Source: Glaciimonas sp. PCH181 | GTDB taxonomy: Bacteria; Pseudomonadota; Gammaproteobacteria; Burkholderiales; Burkholderiaceae_D | DNA length: 64,000 nucleotides | Assembly (NCBI RefSeq): GCF_003056055.1 | Contig: NZ_PYFP01000003.1 | Location: 372,001-436,000, forward strand | Direction: 5' to 3' | Shown here: piece by piece, positions 38,807 to 46,489 of the stretch | Position numbering within the stretch: the first letter of the stretch is position 1 | Layout of the letters: each line of letters begins with the position of its first letter | The notes under the pieces: generated by a model | Seen by the model: the letters and a program-made list of their open reading frames with translations, nothing else | Database searches by the model: none | What the model was told of the DNA's origin: nothing | Translations under genes and position numbers: made by a program

Positions 38807-39451
38807 ATGCGCCTACGCCCTCTGACTATCTGTATCGCCGCGACATTATTTGGCACAACCACTGCCGCGTTCGCCATCGATATCGGCGTAGTTGGACTGT
38901 TTCCCGGCAAAGCGGTGTTGGTCATTGATGGCGCACAACCCAAGACCTATTCCGTCGGTGACAAAATCGGTGGAGAAGTCCGCCTAACCGGGGCCACCAA
39001 TGAGACTGCAACCCTGGTCGTAAAAGGCAAAGTCCAGGTAATCCGTATTGGCGAGTTCGTCAGCCGCAGTGCACCCAGTGCCAACGCCAGTGCAACGTTA
39101 AAGGTCAATGGCGCAGGTCATTTCATCGCGCAAGGTCAAATCAACGGCGGCATAGTGACGATGATGGTCGACACCGGCGCAACCGTGATTGCATTGCCGG
39201 CAGACGATGCGATCCGGCTCGGCATCGACTATAAAAAAGGGCAAAAAACAAGTATGAGCACCGCCAATGGTGTGACCACTGCTTACACTGTCCGCCTCAA
39301 TTCGGTTAAAGTCGGCGACATCGAATTATCGCAAGTCGATGCATCTGTACTGGAAACTGGCTTGCCAATGATATTGCTAGGCATGTCATTTCTGAATCGT
39401 ACGGAGATGAAGCGCGAAGGCGACATGATGGTGCTAACCAAACGTTTTTGA
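38807..39451 (+). CDS. Retropepsin-like aspartic protease, periplasmic
   Basis: The 214-residue precursor has a signal peptide (LTICIAATLFGTTTAAFA, cut near residue 22). A C-terminal clan AA domain (about residues 103-214) carries the active-site motif VDTGATVIALP and the flap-like ANGVTTAYTVRLNSV, as in the TIGR02281/PerP-like retropepsin family. One active-site Asp per chain implies a dimer. Substrate unknown. A terminator lies downstream, shared with aroG. Confidence 0.88.
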   Translation: MRLRPLTICIAATLFGTTTAAFAIDIGVVGLFPGKAVLVIDGAQPKTYSVGDKIGGEVRLTGATNETATLVVKGKVQVIRIGEFVSRSAPSANASATLKVNGAGHFIAQGQINGGIVTMMVDTGATVIALPADDAIRLGIDYKKGQKTSMSTANGVTTAYTVRLNSVKVGDIELSQVDASVLETGLPMILLGMSFLNRTEMKREGDMMVLTKRF

Positions 39452-39580
39452 TATCTTTGACGCTTAATCTTAGCTAAGTCTTCGGCAGTTCTTATCAACT
39501 ATTAAGCGAAGCCAAAACGCGAGATTTTTCAGCACTAATTGACGGATAAAATCAGCAGCGCGATACGAATATCAAATCAC

Positions 39581-39621
39581 AAAAAAGGGCCTGCTCAGAT
39601 AACTGAACAGGCCCTTTTTAT
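39581..39621. terminator. Bidirectional terminator
   Basis: AAAAAAGGGCCTG..CAG-ATAA-CTG..CAGGCCCTTTTT: long stem with one 2-base mismatch and A/T flanks, between the aspartic protease and the convergent aroG. Confidence 0.9.
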
Positions 39622-39659
39622 GACAATGGACGATATAAAATGCCGCCCGATTGCGACAG

Positions 39660-40724
39660 CTATGCCACGCTTTTCAAAATACGGCGTTGCTTCACTGCTT
39701 CGGCCAAGCCATCCAGCACGGCAATACTTTGATCCCAGCTAATGCAGCCGTCGGTGACCGATTGGCCATAGGTTAATTCCTTGCCCGGCACCAGATCTTG
39801 ACGACCTGCGACCAAATGGGATTCAATCATCACGCCGACGATGCGGTCATCGCCAGCAGCGATTTGACTAGCGATATCAGCGCATACCGGAATTTGATTT
39901 TCTGGCTTCTTAGAGCTATTCGCGTGGGAAGCATCAATCATCAGGCGTTGTGCCAAACCGTTCGCGGAGATGTCTTTGCAAGCAGCATCCACACTGGCAG
40001 CATCATAATTCGGCGCTTTACCACCGCGCAGAATGATGTGGCAATCTTCATTTCCGTTAGTCGACACAATCGCAGAATGACCGCCTTTAGTGACCGACAA
40101 AAAGTGATGCGGCTGCGATGCTGCCTTCATGGCGTCTACTGCAATTTTGACGTTGCCGTCCGTGCCGTTTTTGAAGCCAACCGGGCAAGACAAACCGGAA
40201 GCCAGCTCACGATGCACTTGCGATTCCGTAGTCCGTGCACCAATCGCGCCCCAGCTGATCAGGTCAGCAATGTACTGCGGGCTGATAACATCAAGGAATT
40301 CCGTACCGGCAGGCAAACCCAGCTCATTGATATTCAACAACAATTCACGGGCCATACGCAGACCGTCGTTGATACGGAAACTGTTATCCATGTACGGGTC
40401 ATTGATCAGACCTTTCCAGCCAACCGTGGTCCGTGGTTTTTCGAAATACACGCGCATGACGATTTCCAACTCACCCTTCAAGCGATCCCGTGCTGCGACC
40501 AACAGATGCGCGTATTCCATTGCCGCCTTGGTATCGTGAATCGAACAAGGTCCGATCACCACCATTAAGCGATCGTCCTGACCGTGCAAAATACGATGCA
40601 GCGCGATACGTGAATCGGCGGCAGTTGTAGCACCTTTTTCAGTGCATCCGAATTCACGGATCAAATGGGATGGTGGTGTTAATTCTTTCATTTCTCGTAT
40701 GCGCAAGTCGTCGGTGCGTGGCAT
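39660..40724 (-). CDS. aroG: 3-deoxy-7-phosphoheptulonate synthase (DAHP synthase, class I)
   Basis: The 354-residue enzyme has the class I (AroF/G/H) sequence: VIGPCSIHDTKAAMEYA, RVYFEKPRTTVGWKGLINDP, IGARTTESQVHRELASGLSCPVGFKNGTDG (in parts: IGARTTESQVHRE, GFKNGTDG), ASHANSSKKPENQ. It performs the first step of aromatic amino acid synthesis from PEP and erythrose-4-phosphate. AGGAG lies 6 bases before the ATG. Upstream on the same strand is an intrinsic terminator (40755-40786) inside the 5' leader and, before it, a 26-codon frame rich in Phe and Tyr codons. This indicates control by transcription attenuation in addition to any feedback inhibition of the enzyme. Confidence 0.97.
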   Translation of the reverse strand: MPRTDDLRIREMKELTPPSHLIREFGCTEKGATTAADSRIALHRILHGQDDRLMVVIGPCSIHDTKAAMEYAHLLVAARDRLKGELEIVMRVYFEKPRTTVGWKGLINDPYMDNSFRINDGLRMARELLLNINELGLPAGTEFLDVISPQYIADLISWGAIGARTTESQVHRELASGLSCPVGFKNGTDGNVKIAVDAMKAASQPHHFLSVTKGGHSAIVSTNGNEDCHIILRGGKAPNYDAASVDAACKDISANGLAQRLMIDASHANSSKKPENQIPVCADIASQIAAGDDRIVGVMIESHLVAGRQDLVPGKELTYGQSVTDGCISWDQSIAVLDGLAEAVKQRRILKSVA

Positions 40725-40754
40725 GTTTTTCTCCTGGCTTAAAAGTGATCGGAT

Positions 40755-40786
40755 AAAAAAAAACCGCCATCGTGGGCGGTTTTTTT
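40755..40786 (-). terminator. Attenuator terminator in the aroG leader
   Basis: On the minus strand AAACCGCC-CACGAT-GGCGGTTT followed by nine T. It lies about 30 bases before the aroG ATG and 20 bases after the stop of the leader peptide. Its ACCGCC arm is complementary to GGCGGT within the leader frame (about 40830-40835), allowing an alternative antiterminator pairing. Confidence 0.9.
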
Positions 40787-40808
40787 GAAATGTGGGTTTG
40801 TTCTGTTA

Positions 40809-40889
40809 TTACGAACGCTTACCGCTTTTCACCGCCGTGGGGCTGGAATAGCTAAAGTAAAAATAAAAGTAAGCGTGTGTAAATGACAT
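40809..40889 (-). CDS. Phe/Tyr-rich leader peptide of aroG
   Basis: A 26-codon frame on the minus strand: it starts MSFTHAYFYFYFSY, continues SSPTAVKSGKRS, and stops at TAA (40809-40811). Phe occupies codons 3, 8, 10 and 12 and Tyr codons 7, 9, 11 and 14. That is eight aromatic codons in the first 14, in alternating YFYFYF order. It is followed within 20 bases by the intrinsic terminator in front of aroG. This is the classical arrangement of an attenuation leader (compare pheL). No strong ribosome site precedes the ATG (only an A-rich stretch), which is the weak point. Confidence 0.8.
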   Translation of the reverse strand: MSFTHAYFYFYFSYSSPTAVKSGKRS

Positions 40890-40922
40890 TTTTTTGGGTG
40901 ATTACTTAAAACTGTGTTCGAG

Positions 40923-40951
40923 ATAATGCAGTACTTTTCAACATTTTGCAA
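40923..40951 (-). promoter_or_regulatory. Candidate aroG promoter
   Basis: On the minus strand TTGCAA (40946-40951), 17-base spacer, CATTAT (40923-40928). Each box matches consensus at 4 of 6. Transcription would begin about 25 bases before the leader peptide ATG. Confidence 0.45.
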
Positions 40952-41500
40952 TAGATTGTTCCTAAGTCGGGCATAGGCACGCAACTAGATGCTATAAAAA
41001 TCACTGCAACCTTTGCAACAACTTCGCTAACGAACACTACTCAGCCTAAGTGCTTACGCATATCCCTGACATTTATAAATTAATCTCATCGCGTAATACA
41101 AAAATAGGTAATTTTGCGTTCTTTACGCGTATTTTCGGAGGGCATCAATACGCCATGCAGCCCGTTTAACACATTGTAACGATCAGTCTTACTATGGCAG
41201 CCGGGCCAAAATGACACCTTTAAAACTGGGGCCTGAGCCATCCATTCCGAACTACAAAAATCGGGCCAAGTATGCAATGGCCGACATAGTCTTACAAAAC
41301 GGCCTGCTATTTCAATGCAAGCGGCCAAGTTTGTGTGGATCGCCGCCGTATGCCCCAGGCAAAGCGCTCAGCAGTCGCGCATGGACAATGTCTGGTTCCG
41401 TAGAAAAATAACGGTATTTGGCTAAGCTGGCTAAAAAGTTGTAGTGCATCCCGGGAATAACAGTATTCAGAACCGCTGCCGGGATGCCGTAATCAAAAGC
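40952..41500. other. Spacer without recognised gene
   Basis: Between the aroG promoter and the tldD terminator. Overlapping short frames exist on both strands (about 41086-41411), but neither has a ribosome site nor a recognisable family; a remnant of an old gene is possible. Nothing else stands out. Confidence 0.4.
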
Positions 41501-41504
41501 AAAA

Positions 41505-41538
41505 AAAACGTCGATCTCTATAGAAATCGACGTTTTTT
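41505..41538. terminator. Rho-independent terminator of tldD
   Basis: AAAACGTCGAT-N11-ATCGACGTTTT: perfect stem with flanking A and T tracts, about 65 bases after the tldD stop on the minus strand. Confidence 0.9.
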
Positions 41539-41603
41539 ATTGGGCAACGAAAGACCGTTCCGACACTGCCTGATACGTTAAATGCAATTGCTTGAAACGG
41601 CGC

Positions 41604-43064
41604 TTAAGCAGTACCGCCAACCGTCACGCCATCAATACGCAATGTCGGCTGCCCTACACCGACCGGCACGCTTTGACCTTCTTTGCCACAAACCCCCACG
41701 CCCGGATCGAGACGCATGTCGTTACCAATCATCGATACCCGATGCAGCACATCAGGTCCGTTACCAATCAACGTTGCACCCTTGACCGGATAGGTCACTT
41801 TGCCGTTTTCAATCATGTAGGCTTCACTGGCCGAAAATACGAATTTTCCGTTCGTGATATCGACCTGACCGCCACCAAAATTCACCGCATACAAGCCATT
41901 TTTGACCGATGCCAAAATTTCAGCCGGATCTTTGTCGCCTGCCAGCATATAAGTATTCGTCATCCGCGGCATAGGCAGATGCGCAAACGACTCGCGCCGT
42001 GCGTTGCCGGTTACCGGCATCTTCATCAACCGCGCATTCATGGTGTCCTGAATATAGCCTTTCAGAATGCCGTCTTCAATCAGCGTTGTGCACTGTGTCG
42101 GATTGCCTTCATCATCAATATTCAGCGATCCGCGACGATCTGCCAGCGTGCCGTCATCCACCACGGTCACGCCTTTGGCTGCGACCCGTTCGCCGATACG
42201 ACCGGAAAACGTGCTCGATCCCTTACGATTGAAATCGCCTTCAAGTCCGTGCCCAATCGCTTCGTGCAACAAAATACCCGGCCAGCCATTACCCAGCACC
42301 ACAGTCATCGGACCAGCCGGGGCAGGACGTGCATCCAGATTAACCAATGCCGATGCAACGGCTTCAGCAGCATATTTCTCTAACAATTCGTCGGTGAAAT
42401 AGGCGTAGTTATAACGACCGCCACCACCGCTGCTGCCCATTTCGCGGCGCCCGTCTTTTTCTGCGATCACGGTGACGGACAAACGCACCAACGGACGGAT
42501 ATCGGCGGCGATAACGCCGTCGCTACGGGCGACTAGCACAACGTCGTACTCACCAGCCAGACCGGCCATGACTTGCACCACGCGCGGATCTTTGGCGCGG
42601 GCGATGCGTTCAATGCGTTCCAGCAGCTTTACCTTTTCAGTCGCATCCAGTGACGTCAGCGGATCGTTTGGCAGATACAGTGAGCGGCCGCCCTTTTCCT
42701 GCATCACGCTGGCAATTTTGATTTTTCCCGCGCCCTGACGCGCAATCGTGCGAGTAGCAATCGCGGCATCGCGCAATGCTTGCTCAGAGATCTCGTCGGA
42801 GTAGGAAAACGCCGTTTTATCGCCTGACACCGCCCGCACGCCAACGCCCTGATCGATGGAAAAGCTACCGGTCTTAACGATGCCCTCTTCCAGGCTCCAG
42901 CCTTCGCTCTTGGTGAATTGGAAATACAAATCGGCGTAATCCACCTTATGCGTAAACATTGTCGCCAATGCTTTCTGAAGGCTGGATTCATCGAGTCCAA
43001 AGGGAGTCAGCAGGACATCACGCGCAACGGCCAGCGCATGGAGGTTGGGTTCAAATGGAGACAT
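41604..43064 (-). CDS. tldD: Metalloprotease TldD
   Basis: The 486-residue protein (ATG at 43062-43064; AAGG about 11 bases upstream) matches TldD in full. The zinc motif HExxxH is in [25 protein letters not shown] and [14 protein letters not shown] are further family marks. With TldE (PmbA) it forms a heterodimeric protease that trims unfolded peptides, microcin B17 and CcdA; pmbA is not in the window. It is followed by a strong terminator. Confidence 0.97.
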   Translation of the reverse strand: MSPFEPNLHALAVARDVLLTPFGLDESSLQKALATMFTHKVDYADLYFQFTKSEGWSLEEGIVKTGSFSIDQGVGVRAVSGDKTAFSYSDEISEQALRDAAIATRTIARQGAGKIKIASVMQEKGGRSLYLPNDPLTSLDATEKVKLLERIERIARAKDPRVVQVMAGLAGEYDVVLVARSDGVIAADIRPLVRLSVTVIAEKDGRREMGSSGGGGRYNYAYFTDELLEKYAAEAVASALVNLDARPAPAGPMTVVLGNGWPGILLHEAIGHGLEGDFNRKGSSTFSGRIGERVAAKGVTVVDDGTLADRRGSLNIDDEGNPTQCTTLIEDGILKGYIQDTMNARLMKMPVTGNARRESFAHLPMPRMTNTYMLAGDKDPAEILASVKNGLYAVNFGGGQVDITNGKFVFSASEAYMIENGKVTYPVKGATLIGNGPDVLHRVSMIGNDMRLDPGVGVCGKEGQSVPVGVGQPTLRIDGVTVGGTA

Positions 43065-43295
43065 ATCGTGGAAACCTTGCAAAGTGGACTGATTAGGAAG
43101 GATTGTAGAGCATCCGATTGCGGGATGCAGTAAATGGCGCGAAACGGCGACATCCCATCAACTATTCAAACTCCGGCAGCATGAAAAGTCGGCACTACCG
43201 GCCTAAAAATGCGGAATACTGATGAATTTCAAAGGAAACTGTAAAACTGAGACCAGCAAGTGGTATTGGGAAGACTGCAAACCAGCATTATTAAA

Positions 43296-43326
43296 CGGAA
43301 ATCGCAGGATTACCCTGCAATTTCCG
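43296..43326 (-). terminator. Terminator of the 3-hydroxybutyrate dehydrogenase gene
   Basis: CGGAAAT-x-GCAGG-ATTA-CCTGC-x-ATTTCCG: 12 paired bases with one mismatch, followed on the minus strand by TTTAATAAT. It begins about 20 bases after the stop codon. Confidence 0.75.
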
Positions 43327-43345
43327 TGTTTGTCGAACTTAAACG

Positions 43346-44128
43346 TTATTGCATAAACCAGCCGTGGCTGACCACAATCGATTGCCCGGTCAACGCATTT
43401 GACTCAAAACCGCCGAGAAATATCGCTGTTTGAGCGACGTCATGCACAGTCGTAAACTCACCATCAACGGTGTCTTTCAGCATCACTGTCTTGATTACCT
43501 GATCTTCGGTGATGCCCAATTCCTTGGCTTGCTCTGGAATTTGCTTTTCCACCAGTGGTGTGCGGACAAAACCCGGACAAATCACGTTTGCGCGAATTTT
43601 GTTTTTAGCGCCTTCTTTTGCGACAACTTTTGCCAGTCCGATCAAGCCATGCTTAGCCGTCACATACGGCGCTTTTAATGGCGAGGCTTCATGCGAATGA
43701 ACCGATCCCATATAAATGATAGAACCGCCCGTGCCAGCCTTGATCATTTCACGCATCGCTGCCCGTGTGGTCAGATACGCGCCATCAAGGTGAATAGCCA
43801 GCATTTTCTTCCAGTTATCCAGCGTGGAATCGACGATAGGCGCAATAATCTGAATCCCTGCATTGCTGATCAGCACGTCGATACTGCCAAAGGCAGCAAC
43901 CGTATCGGCAATACCTTTGTCAACCTGTGCTTCATCAGTAACATTCATCGCGACCGCCATTGCGATGCCGCCTGACTGATTGATTTCATTGGCAGTGGCA
44001 GTGGCAGCGTCCAACGCCAAATCGGCGATCACGACTTTTGCCCCGGCGCGCGCGTATTCGATAGCAATTTCTTTGCCAATACCGCTGGCTGAACCCGTAA
44101 TTAGTGCGACTTTATCTTTAAGAGACAT
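43346..44128 (-). CDS. bdhA: 3-hydroxybutyrate dehydrogenase
   Basis: The 260-residue short-chain dehydrogenase: NAD motif TGSASGIG (residues 11-18), NAG motif ([12 protein letters not shown]), catalytic Ser ([10 protein letters not shown]) and Tyr-x3-Lys (YVTAKHG). The C-terminal part with [20 protein letters not shown] and the ending VSHGWFMQ are typical of PHB-cycle BdhA/HbdH. It converts 3-hydroxybutyrate to acetoacetate with NAD. AAGGA lies 6 bases before the ATG. Monocistronic. Confidence 0.94.
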   Translation of the reverse strand: MSLKDKVALITGSASGIGKEIAIEYARAGAKVVIADLALDAATATANEINQSGGIAMAVAMNVTDEAQVDKGIADTVAAFGSIDVLISNAGIQIIAPIVDSTLDNWKKMLAIHLDGAYLTTRAAMREMIKAGTGGSIIYMGSVHSHEASPLKAPYVTAKHGLIGLAKVVAKEGAKNKIRANVICPGFVRTPLVEKQIPEQAKELGITEDQVIKTVMLKDTVDGEFTTVHDVAQTAIFLGGFESNALTGQSIVVSHGWFMQ

Positions 44129-44227
44129 AGCATTCCTTTACTTTGAGGTGGCAAAAAATTTTATCGATGATATGGAAACCAAAATATCTCACCATTATAT
44201 GTTTCAGATCGCATTTGCGATGCAGAC

Positions 44228-45241
44228 TCAATGCCCTGCAAGCCATTCGAGCAACATCTTATGAAATTGTTCCGGATCTTCCATCTGCGGAGCATGACCG
44301 AAATCCGGAAACTCAACCAGCGTCGAATGCGGAATCATTTTAGCGACTTGTTTGCCAAGTAACCGATATTGACCGATTTTGGCCTTCACCGCAGGCTGCG
44401 CAACATCGCTGCCAATCGCGGTAGTATCCGCGTCGCCGATCATCAATAGCGTCGGCATGGTTAAGTCCTTGAATTCATAGACAACCGGCTGCGTAAAAAT
44501 CATGTCATAAATCAGTGCCGAGTTCCAGGCCACACTTTTCTTCCCCGGTCCCTGATTAAGTCCCGCCAGCATCTCTACCCAACGCGTATATTCCGGCTTC
44601 CAGTGGCCGGCATAATAGGTCGATTGCTCATATTTACGCACGCCTTCCGCAGAAAGCTGCAATTCTCGTTGGTACCATTGATCTACCGTGCGATACGGCA
44701 CCCCAAGTGCCTTCCAGTCTTCCAATCCAATTGGGTTCACCAACACCAACTTATCTACCTGATCGGGATATAACAGCGCATACCGCGTCGCCAGCATGCC
44801 GCCGGTGGAATGCCCGATGATAGTCGCCTGCTGAATACCTAATTTCTCTAACAAGCCGTGGGTATTAATCGCCAATTGCTGAAAACTGTACTGGTAATTT
44901 TCGGGCTTGGACGATGCGCAAAAGCCAATCTGATCCGGTGCCACGACGCGATATCCCGCTGCGCTCAACGTCTTGATGCTCGCCTCCCAAGTCGCACCGC
45001 AGAAATTTTTTCCGTGCATTAATACGACGGTATGTCCATTCGGTTTGCCAAGCGCGGCAACATCCATATACGTCATCTGCAACTGCGTTTTTTGCGATTC
45101 GAAATTGTAGTGTTGTCGCGGATAAGGATAGGTAAATCCTTCAAGCTCAGGACCATACGTCGGCGCTGCCTGCGCTAAACCAATGGACAGTATCGAGGCC
45201 AAGAGTAAACAAGGCGTTAAAAGAAATAGCGAGCGGCGCAT
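44228..45241 (-). CDS. Secreted alpha/beta hydrolase
   Basis: The 337-residue precursor (ATG at 45239-45241) has a signal peptide (SLFLLTPCLLLASILSIGLAQA, cut after about residue 25). The alpha/beta hydrolase fold shows HGKNFCG (oxyanion loop), the nucleophile elbow GHSTGG, acid Asp in MIGDADTTAIG and His in FPDFGHAPQMED. Substrate unknown; epoxide hydrolase- or lipase-like relatives exist. An in-frame extension to 45397 is not credible. It is divergent from the Tad locus. Confidence 0.88.
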   Translation of the reverse strand: MRRSLFLLTPCLLLASILSIGLAQAAPTYGPELEGFTYPYPRQHYNFESQKTQLQMTYMDVAALGKPNGHTVVLMHGKNFCGATWEASIKTLSAAGYRVVAPDQIGFCASSKPENYQYSFQQLAINTHGLLEKLGIQQATIIGHSTGGMLATRYALLYPDQVDKLVLVNPIGLEDWKALGVPYRTVDQWYQRELQLSAEGVRKYEQSTYYAGHWKPEYTRWVEMLAGLNQGPGKKSVAWNSALIYDMIFTQPVVYEFKDLTMPTLLMIGDADTTAIGSDVAQPAVKAKIGQYRLLGKQVAKMIPHSTLVEFPDFGHAPQMEDPEQFHKMLLEWLAGH

Positions 45242-46047
45242 AGGATTTTCGTAAGTATCGTGGAAATAGAGATCGTTTATGTCGCCAATGATGGATTGGC
45301 AGAACGAGGATAACACTCGGAAGGCCGCATTGCAGACAAGCCGCAACGGCTGTTCAAATGGCAACGACAAATGCCTGTTTTTCACACTGATAGACAAGAT
45401 TCACTCAACGAACGCGCCAAAATGATGCACACCTATTTCGTCGAACGCTCTTTTGGGAGGATAAAAAAATCGCGTTTTATGACAATTCAAATTAAAACAG
45501 CAGCAAAAAATATAATCAAAATAAGAACGCTCGTACGCAACAATATTTACATAAAAATAGAACGGGATAATCCCCTTTTATTATAAAAATAGTGTTTTTT
45601 TTGCGTGAAATATTCCCATTTTTAATTTATTTTTTCTATAAAAAATAACGCAAATCCCATAGCTATTATTAAGTTTTATTTTGCCCTGGCACAACAATTG
45701 CGTTAAAGAATATAAAAAATCCGCCGCGTATAATTTTTTCAAACACCAAATAAAACCTAAGACAGTTCTTCATCATTCTGAGATAAAACCGTAGTTTCTG
45801 CGCTTCTGAATTGATGCCGCCCGGCGCTTCAGCAGTAATGAAAATTAATAGAATTTGCTAATGCCGTTCGGCATGAGCACTACAAAGCAATCTCAAAAAT
45901 AATCTTCGCTCCGTTATAACGCATTTGATGTAAAGACCAAACGCATCTGTTGTTGGATGTTGGTCGTTTCGCCGCGGGAAATTTTTGTGACTGCTTTGCT
46001 TGCAATTGGGAATCGTCCCACAACACTGCGCTTTTAGGAGAATTCAA
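45242..46047. promoter_or_regulatory. AT-rich regulatory region upstream of the Tad locus
   Basis: About 800 bp without a gene. The part from 45480 to 45760 is very AT-rich, suitable for bending proteins. It contains a sigma-54-type promoter (45687-45702) and a small ATGCC...GGCAT hairpin (45862-45875), and ends with the TAGGAG ribosome site of the pilin gene. The implied 5' untranslated leader is about 330 nt. Confidence 0.6.
45687..45702 (+). promoter_or_regulatory. Sigma-54 (RpoN) type promoter for the Flp pilin
   Basis: TGGCACAACAATTGCG matches the -24/-12 consensus (TGGCAC-N5-TTGC), with GG (45688-45689) and GC (45700-45701) exactly 10 bases apart. It points toward the pilin gene and lies in an AT-rich region. 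Confidence 0.7.
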
Positions 46048-46338
46048 ATGGCTACGCTTTCCATCTCGAGATTTCAACGTGCTAAAACCGCCCTACGTCA
46101 ACGTGGTCAGGGGATGTCTGAGTACATCATTATCGTGGCGCTGATTGCCGTCGTGAGTATCGGCGTATTTGCGGCCTTCGGTAGCACCATCCGTCATCAA
46201 GTTGCAGGTATGGCGGCAGAACTATCCGGAAATGATAGCGCTACAGAAATCACCGCAGCGGGTACTTCAGCAACGCTGGCCTCCACTAAGGCCGCAACCC
46301 AACGCACGATGAAGGACTATGGCACCGACAATCGCTAA
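46048..46338 (+). CDS. flp: Flp/Fap-type pilin subunit
   Basis: The 96-residue prepilin starts at ATG 46048 with TAGGAG 7 bases upstream. A basic leader (ISRFQRAKTALRQRG) is followed by a prepilin peptidase site G|QGMSEY, with Glu at +5 and Tyr at +6 as in Flp pilins, and a 20-residue hydrophobic helix (IIIVALIAVVSIGVFAAFG). The mature tail is Ala/Thr/Ser rich. It should be the major fibre subunit exported by the downstream Tad machine. It is somewhat longer than classical Flp (about 50-70 residues). A GC stem-loop follows the gene. Confidence 0.88.
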   Translation: MATLSISRFQRAKTALRQRGQGMSEYIIIVALIAVVSIGVFAAFGSTIRHQVAGMAAELSGNDSATEITAAGTSATLASTKAATQRTMKDYGTDNR

Positions 46339-46388
46339 CCGTTAATTCGCAATTGCTGTAGCTGTAGCTGTCATAACAGTCGAACCTT

Positions 46389-46410
46389 GTGCCGGAACGC
46401 GCCCCGGCAC
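46389..46410 (+). terminator. Stem-loop after the pilin gene
   Basis: GTGCCGG-N8-CCGGCAC, 7-bp GC-rich stem about 50 bases after the pilin stop, without a long T-run. Probably lowers read-through or stabilises the pilin mRNA so that pilin exceeds machinery. Confidence 0.5.
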
Positions 46411-46489
46411 GAGGGGTCATCAGTTTTGTAATCCATTATTTAAGAAGGACACCGGCTTCAAATCGCAATAAACCCAGCAGAACGCGTTT

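Noticed and set aside
41086..41411. Overlapping short frames on both strands between aroG and tldD
   Set aside because: No ribosome site, no recognisable family, and the two frames compete for the same bases; kept only as a note on the spacer.
45371..45586. 71-codon frame in the AT-rich region before the Tad locus
   Set aside because: Lys/Ile/Asn-rich reading of AT-rich DNA with no ribosome site; the region is better explained as regulatory DNA.
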